DNA of 64,000 nt, from NCBI RefSeq assembly GCF_004295645.1, contig NZ_CP034752.1, forward strand, positions 2,604,001 through 2,668,000, written 5' to 3'. Origin of the DNA: Limnobaculum zhutongyuii (GTDB taxonomy: Bacteria; Pseudomonadota; Gammaproteobacteria; Enterobacterales; Enterobacteriaceae). Shown piece after piece: positions 60,160 to 64,000 of the stretch; position 1 is the first letter of the stretch; each line of letters opens with the position of its first letter. Below the pieces are notes generated by a model that made no database searches, was not told the origin of the DNA, and saw only the letters and a program-made list of their open reading frames with translations. The position numbers and the translations under genes were made by a program.

Positions 60160-60933
60160 ATGCGGTCACATAAATATTTTGCTTCAGGACGCTTCCTGCC
60201 TCTGTTACTGCTGCTATCTGTAGCCCTTTCCGGCTGCTCATCCAGCCCGGATTTTAAATCCAGAGCCGCCGGTTTAACCGCAAAAAATGGGCTAACGGAA
60301 CAGGAAGTATTAGATATCGACCCTTTTGTGGAGATTACTGAACATGATATTCAACAGGCGGTAAGAGAAGCCAGTAAGAGCAGCTTTTTGATCCCCAGCC
60401 GGGCACAAATTGTGTTAGTGCAATCCGGTGCTACCGTGCCGGATGCGGTGATGCAGCAGGAGATGATGAATTACTTCAGCGTTTCGGTCTATTCCGGACT
60501 GTCACCGTCTAAACAGCGCTCTCCGGTTGCCAGAAAAAATGAGGAACAGGAAGAAGCGCCGCAGCCTAACTATATCCGCTCTTTACGCCTGGCCTCCGCA
60601 AAAGCCAGGCAGGACAAGATCATTGTCTATTGGGGAACCCTTGAACTGGGTATGCCGGATAAAGATAACATTCAGGTAGTCTGGCTGCCTTATCACAACG
60701 GAGAAATCCCTAAAGAGACCAAACTGCTACGCTACAGCATTCGTTTTGCCAGTGTTGATGTGAGAAACGGCATGTGGGTAATGTATACCCCACCCAATAC
60801 GGAAAGTGAGTTTATGAGTGTTCCTTTCCAGTCGGATCAAACCAAACTGAACCAGATCATCAAAATTAAAGAAGAGTCTTATATTGAGGCAGCAAAAAAC
60901 TTTGCCACTCATTTTGAGAAGATACGCCGCTGA
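60160..60933 (+). CDS. T6SS-linked lipoprotein, unknown function
   Basis: The signal MRSHKYFASGRFLPLLLLLSV ends in lipobox LSGC, so the 257-residue product is a lipoprotein. The mature part contains KIIVYWGTLELGM and RNGMWVMYTPPNTESEF, suggesting a compact beta domain, and a charged Gln/Glu linker. I recognise no named family. It closes the structural operon, 39 bases after vasL. As TssL lacks a peptidoglycan-binding domain, an envelope-anchoring role is conceivable, but this is only conjecture. Confidence 0.65.
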   Translation: MRSHKYFASGRFLPLLLLLSVALSGCSSSPDFKSRAAGLTAKNGLTEQEVLDIDPFVEITEHDIQQAVREASKSSFLIPSRAQIVLVQSGATVPDAVMQQEMMNYFSVSVYSGLSPSKQRSPVARKNEEQEEAPQPNYIRSLRLASAKARQDKIIVYWGTLELGMPDKDNIQVVWLPYHNGEIPKETKLLRYSIRFASVDVRNGMWVMYTPPNTESEFMSVPFQSDQTKLNQIIKIKEESYIEAAKNFATHFEKIRR

Positions 60934-60954
60934 TATTTAGCGCTCCCCCCTCTC

Positions 60955-60990
60955 ACCGATGGTTTGTCACTAATCCGGCAAACCATCGGT
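60955..60990. terminator. Long inverted repeat between convergent operons
   Basis: ACCGATGGTTTG (60955-60966) and its exact complement (60979-60990) flank a 12-base loop, midway between the stop codons of two convergent transcription units. Neither flank has a clear T-tract. A bidirectional block to read-through is the likely role. Confidence 0.5.
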
Positions 60991-61005
60991 GGCCTGCTTT
61001 CAAGT

Positions 61006-62154
61006 TTAGTTAAATTTTTCTGCGCTCATTAATTGCAGTAGTAAACCTTCACTGCTTTTATCCGACTGACACAAATAGAGTTGATGCATCCCTGTCATTC
61101 GGGCGGCTGAGCCTGCCACCGTTGACAGTAACCCACCCATTTCTGGTCCCGCTTCAGCAAATGAGAGATCCAGCAGATGGAATGGATGTTCAGGATTGAG
61201 CGAAAGTTGGGTCTGATAAGCGAAAGTAGCCAGTACCGCTGAGTTTTGTTTATCCATACCAGAAAGCCAGATCCCCGATGAGTCTTTAGCCGATAAACGA
61301 TTAAAAGAAAACAGTTGCTGCAAGTCGTCGTTAAGCGTTGCGGCTGACGATGGCATTAGTCGCCCCATCCAAATAACAGGTTCAATGTTCATTTGCTGAA
61401 TAAACCGCTTAGATGACACAATCTGTGCTGAAACCATCTCACTATATGGCTGTTTATCAGCATTTTTCCAGTACTGACTGCTTAAGATCATTACCGGTAA
61501 GTCCGGTGGAGAAGCAAACAGTTCTGATATTAAATCGGCATAGCTTTCAATTGGCTGTGGATAGAGATCCCATTGATGGTAAATGACTTCGGTTAATGCT
61601 TTATCCGTAAAAAGATGCGCTGAAATATAGATAGTAGCCAGATTGCGGCGATAGTTCGGATAGCTATCTTCAAGCTGCTTATGAATATGCGTTAAAAAAG
61701 CGTATGCGGGTTGATCGCTATTTAGTGACGAAATATAGAGTGGACGGCTCTTCTTAGGGAAGGCTGGAATGTTTTTGGGATCGCCGATTAAAAGCTCAAT
61801 TCCCTTCTCTTCTGGCGTCAACAGCGCCTGCGCTAAAACCGGTAACTGCATCCGGCTCCATATTTGCCATTCAGCAATATTTTCCCGTTCGGCTCGTTCC
61901 CAGGCCTCACGTATTTTGGCCTCAGCCAGATAATGACTGGTCCTGATACCTAATGCTATCAACCAGATAAATGCCGGCAGCAGAAATCCAGATAGCCAAA
62001 ACAGCCGCTCATCCTCCTCTCTCCAGGATCCGAAACAGAGGCTGATACCAAATCCAATTGCGATAAAAACCAGCAACAACAGCCCCCATCGCCACCACAC
62101 CAACCATTTTGGTTCAGGGTATTCCGTCAATTGACTTATTGGCCAGCCCATCAT
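61006..62154 (-). CDS. Membrane-anchored protein paired with PAAR, unknown function
   Basis: The 382-residue protein has two spans near the N-terminus (WWRWGLLLLVFIAIGFGI; LFWLSGFLLPAFIWLIALGI) and then about 300 soluble residues, with PVMILSSQYWKNADK and PVIWMGRLMPSSAATLND. I recognise no family. Its start shares a base with the PAAR stop (TAATG), so the two are translated together. Gene order PAAR then this protein suggests a helper or a payload for that tip; the membrane topology fits a helper in the producing cell rather better. Confidence 0.6.
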   Translation of the reverse strand: MMGWPISQLTEYPEPKWLVWWRWGLLLLVFIAIGFGISLCFGSWREEDERLFWLSGFLLPAFIWLIALGIRTSHYLAEAKIREAWERAERENIAEWQIWSRMQLPVLAQALLTPEEKGIELLIGDPKNIPAFPKKSRPLYISSLNSDQPAYAFLTHIHKQLEDSYPNYRRNLATIYISAHLFTDKALTEVIYHQWDLYPQPIESYADLISELFASPPDLPVMILSSQYWKNADKQPYSEMVSAQIVSSKRFIQQMNIEPVIWMGRLMPSSAATLNDDLQQLFSFNRLSAKDSSGIWLSGMDKQNSAVLATFAYQTQLSLNPEHPFHLLDLSFAEAGPEMGGLLSTVAGSAARMTGMHQLYLCQSDKSSEGLLLQLMSAEKFN

Positions 62155-62420
62155 TAACCCTCACTGCTGTTATAAGGCGCGTTGGATAACACATGGCAGC
62201 CGCAGGCGGTGAGACAAAAATGGGTCACCACCGCTCTGCCATTATCCAACAGGGTGTTGTCACCTTCAATAATCGGATTAACACCATGTCCATCGACGGG
62301 ACAAGAGACCAAATCGCCCACCAGCGCCACCACTTTCCCTTCAAAATAGAGTGAAGATGATGCAGTAATCACCCTGCCGCCATGGTCAGTTGCATCACCA
62401 AGACAAACAATTCCTCTCAT
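62154..62420 (-). CDS. PAAR-repeat spike tip protein
   Basis: PAAR proteins sharpen the VgrG spike and carry effectors. The 88 residues show the paired PAAR pattern GDATDHGGRVITASS, VALVGDLVSCPVDGHGVNPI and THFCLTACGCHVL, with His and Cys residues for metal binding. It is a stand-alone tip with no extension. It lies between the Tli4-like genes and the membrane protein, all leftward. Confidence 0.93.
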   Translation of the reverse strand: MRGIVCLGDATDHGGRVITASSSLYFEGKVVALVGDLVSCPVDGHGVNPIIEGDNTLLDNGRAVVTHFCLTACGCHVLSNAPYNSSEG

Positions 62421-62453
62421 ACTGATTTGACACCAATATAGATAATCATCATT

Positions 62454-63578
62454 TTAAAATGCGCTCTCTCGTAAACGAATGGTGGAGGTGATTTCTTTCC
62501 AGACGGTGATGAGTTCGGCTTCGGTTAATATTTTTTCCGGAGGTAACTTGTCAGTTTTATAATACATAGTCACACTGAATTTCGGCTTCGTCATGCTGGA
62601 CTCTTTTTCATATATCCTTAAATAAAACAGATAGCCATGAAAACTACGTCTCTCTTCAACTAATCGTCCCCCTACCAACCATTCTTCTGCGGGTAGTCCA
62701 TTAACCTCTCGCTTACCTTTATAAATAGTGCCGTATTCGTGCAAGCCAATGACTCTGGAATCCTGCTCCAATAATGAATAATCCTCCGGAGCATAATTTT
62801 CTGTTCTGAAATTAATTTTTAGATTATTAATATCATTATGATAATAATTAACCTCCTGATAATAATCAGCTAACAGTGGGTTATCAATAAAACCGTATAA
62901 TATACAAAGCACCGGTTTATTTGGAATAGATATATCATTGCGGGAATGAAGGCGTTTAAATAAATTGATAAGTTTATCTAATTTTTGGGGGATATTATAA
63001 TCAAATGAATGGGCGTAAACTTTCCTGTCTTCATCATATCGGGAAGCACGACCATCATCAGCCTTCATTTCTATTTTGAATGTTATATCATTATCCCATT
63101 TGTAGCCTTCTAACACTCTGGCTACATCCGGCATACTTATACTCTCCATTCTCTCAAATACTTTTCCAGTCATACCATCATGTGATAAATAGACTCTCTT
63201 TAAGTATTCGCCATCCTTCGCATCAACAGGTTTCGTCCCTTTTAACTCTAACTCTCTCCGTTGAATAAACTGTTCAAAAGGCGCTTGGTACTGGATTTTG
63301 CTTTCCAGCATCGAGCCATCTAACCCATCAAATTTAAATAACATTTCACCGTCTGGCTTTAATTCCATTGGCAAATCAATTAAATAAACACCGATACAGC
63401 GCGTCTGAGCATTTTGTAATAATTCATTTACCATAGACTGCTCCTTGTCGGTTAAATAACGATACAGGGTAAAATATTTAATATAGCCAATGGTTAATAT
63501 AATCAATAAACCAACCAATAATGCCGCCTGCTGCCAGCGGGCTAAGGCCTTAAACTTTAAAAGCCATAAGCGGATCAT
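62454..63578 (-). CDS. Tli4-like T6SS immunity protein, copy 1
   Basis: The 374-residue protein has an N-terminal membrane anchor (AALLVGLLIILTIGYIKYF) and a periplasmic domain with TRCIGVYLIDLPMELKPDG and the ending ITVWKEITSTIRLRESAF. I associate these with the Tli4 family, which neutralises Tle4 phospholipase effectors in the periplasm. Periplasmic location fits immunity to a lipase. A second copy follows upstream, cut by the window edge. No lipase gene is inside the window. The family call is from motif memory. Confidence 0.7.
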   Translation of the reverse strand: MIRLWLLKFKALARWQQAALLVGLLIILTIGYIKYFTLYRYLTDKEQSMVNELLQNAQTRCIGVYLIDLPMELKPDGEMLFKFDGLDGSMLESKIQYQAPFEQFIQRRELELKGTKPVDAKDGEYLKRVYLSHDGMTGKVFERMESISMPDVARVLEGYKWDNDITFKIEMKADDGRASRYDEDRKVYAHSFDYNIPQKLDKLINLFKRLHSRNDISIPNKPVLCILYGFIDNPLLADYYQEVNYYHNDINNLKINFRTENYAPEDYSLLEQDSRVIGLHEYGTIYKGKREVNGLPAEEWLVGGRLVEERRSFHGYLFYLRIYEKESSMTKPKFSVTMYYKTDKLPPEKILTEAELITVWKEITSTIRLRESAF

Positions 63579-63652
63579 TGTTTACCTCCCTGGCAATTTT
63601 AATAATGGCGTGCAGGGTAAGTTTCTGGAGTTTGCTATTTATCCACCTAAAA

Positions 63653-64000
63653 TTATTGTTCAAATGCATTTTCTCTCAACCGGATGGTGGAGGTGATTTC
63701 TTTCCAGAAGGTGATGAGTTCGGCTTCGGTTAATACCTGTTGTTTTTTTATATCGTTAGGTATCCGGTAACTCATTCGAATAGTAAATTTAGGCTTTTTA
63801 ATGCTGGATTCTTTCTCATAAATAGCCAGGAAAAATTGAGAGCCTTTATTTTCACTAAACAGATCTCCACTCACTATCCATTCCTCTATTGGTAAACCAT
63901 TAGCAGTACGTCGTCCTTTATATACCGTTTTTGATTTCCCTCGGGTTATTGCTCTTTCATCCTGATCCAGTAATGAATAGCTATCAGCACCAAAGTTGAT
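63653..64000 (-). CDS. Tli4-like immunity protein, copy 2 (5' end outside window)
   Basis: The frame stays open from the stop at 63653 to the window edge, giving 115 codons of the C-terminal part. SYSLLDQDERAI, TVYKGRRTANGLPIEEW and LITFWKEITSTIRLRENAF match copy 1 closely. The gene is thus a tandem paralogue, transcribed leftward ahead of copy 1 with a gap of 74 bases. The start and any signal anchor lie beyond 64000. Confidence 0.75.
   Translation of the reverse strand: MNFGADSYSLLDQDERAITRGKSKTVYKGRRTANGLPIEEWIVSGDLFSENKGSQFFLAIYEKESSIKKPKFTIRMSYRIPNDIKKQQVLTEAELITFWKEITSTIRLRENAFEQ

Overview
The window is chromosomal DNA of a gamma-proteobacterium of the order Enterobacterales. The left end keeps the order prmB - smrB - sixA - yfcZ - fadL - mlaA - argW, familiar from Escherichia coli. 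It differs by lacking fadIJ between sixA and yfcZ and by holding a complete ccm operon. Gene content resembles non-Enterobacteriaceae families such as Budviciaceae, but that placement is inference.

Layout. (1) 1-13.9 kb, core genome: prmB, smrB, a few small genes, sixA, yfcZ, fadL with a candidate FadR operator, mlaA and the leftward operon ccmABCDEFGHI. (2) 14.2-16.5 kb: tRNA-Arg(CCU), then accessory cargo, namely an exported DKNYY-repeat protein and a caiE-like gene broken by one amber codon. (3) 16.5-27.6 kb, a leftward T6SS effector module: vgrG, a TPR protein, a full-length Rhs toxin and its candidate immunity gene. Behind it lie two displaced rhs 3' ends, one with a different toxin tip plus immunity gene, one reduced to scraps plus an orphan immunity gene. 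(4) 28.2-28.9 kb: ung, alone on the + strand between two T6SS modules. (5) 28.9-40.6 kb, a second leftward T6SS module: hcp, a second tssF, a second vgrG, a GcvH-like lipoyl-domain gene, a DUF6484 gene, a TIGR02270-like gene, a PAAR-like DUF4150 gene, a deaminase-fold candidate toxin, two paralogous candidate immunity genes, a DUF2169 gene and a ketosynthase-fold gene lacking its catalytic residues. (6) 41.3-60.9 kb, the rightward structural operon tssB-C-E-F-G-fha-J-K-L-H-vasI-tssA-tssM-vasL plus a lipoprotein. This is the Vibrio cholerae VCA0107-VCA0121 order without the sigma-54 activator gene vasH. (7) 61.0-64.0 kb, leftward: a membrane protein, a PAAR tip and two Tli4-like immunity genes, the second cut by the window edge.

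How it fits together. TssB/TssC would form the sheath, Hcp the tube, the VgrG and PAAR proteins the spike, TssE/F/G/K/A the baseplate, TssJ/L/M the envelope complex, and ClpV would recycle the sheath. At least three payload sets can be seen or predicted: Rhs tips, the deaminase-fold protein, and an expected Tle4-type lipase beyond the right edge. The least ordinary part is module 5. It combines a predicted nucleic-acid or nucleotide deaminase with accessory proteins of metabolic ancestry (GcvH-like, and ketosynthase-like with Cys to Gln), next to a uracil-DNA glycosylase gene. A near-identical 27-bp element upstream of both vgrG (module 3) and hcp (module 5) suggests shared control. All functional calls come from reading motifs and synteny; no database search was run.
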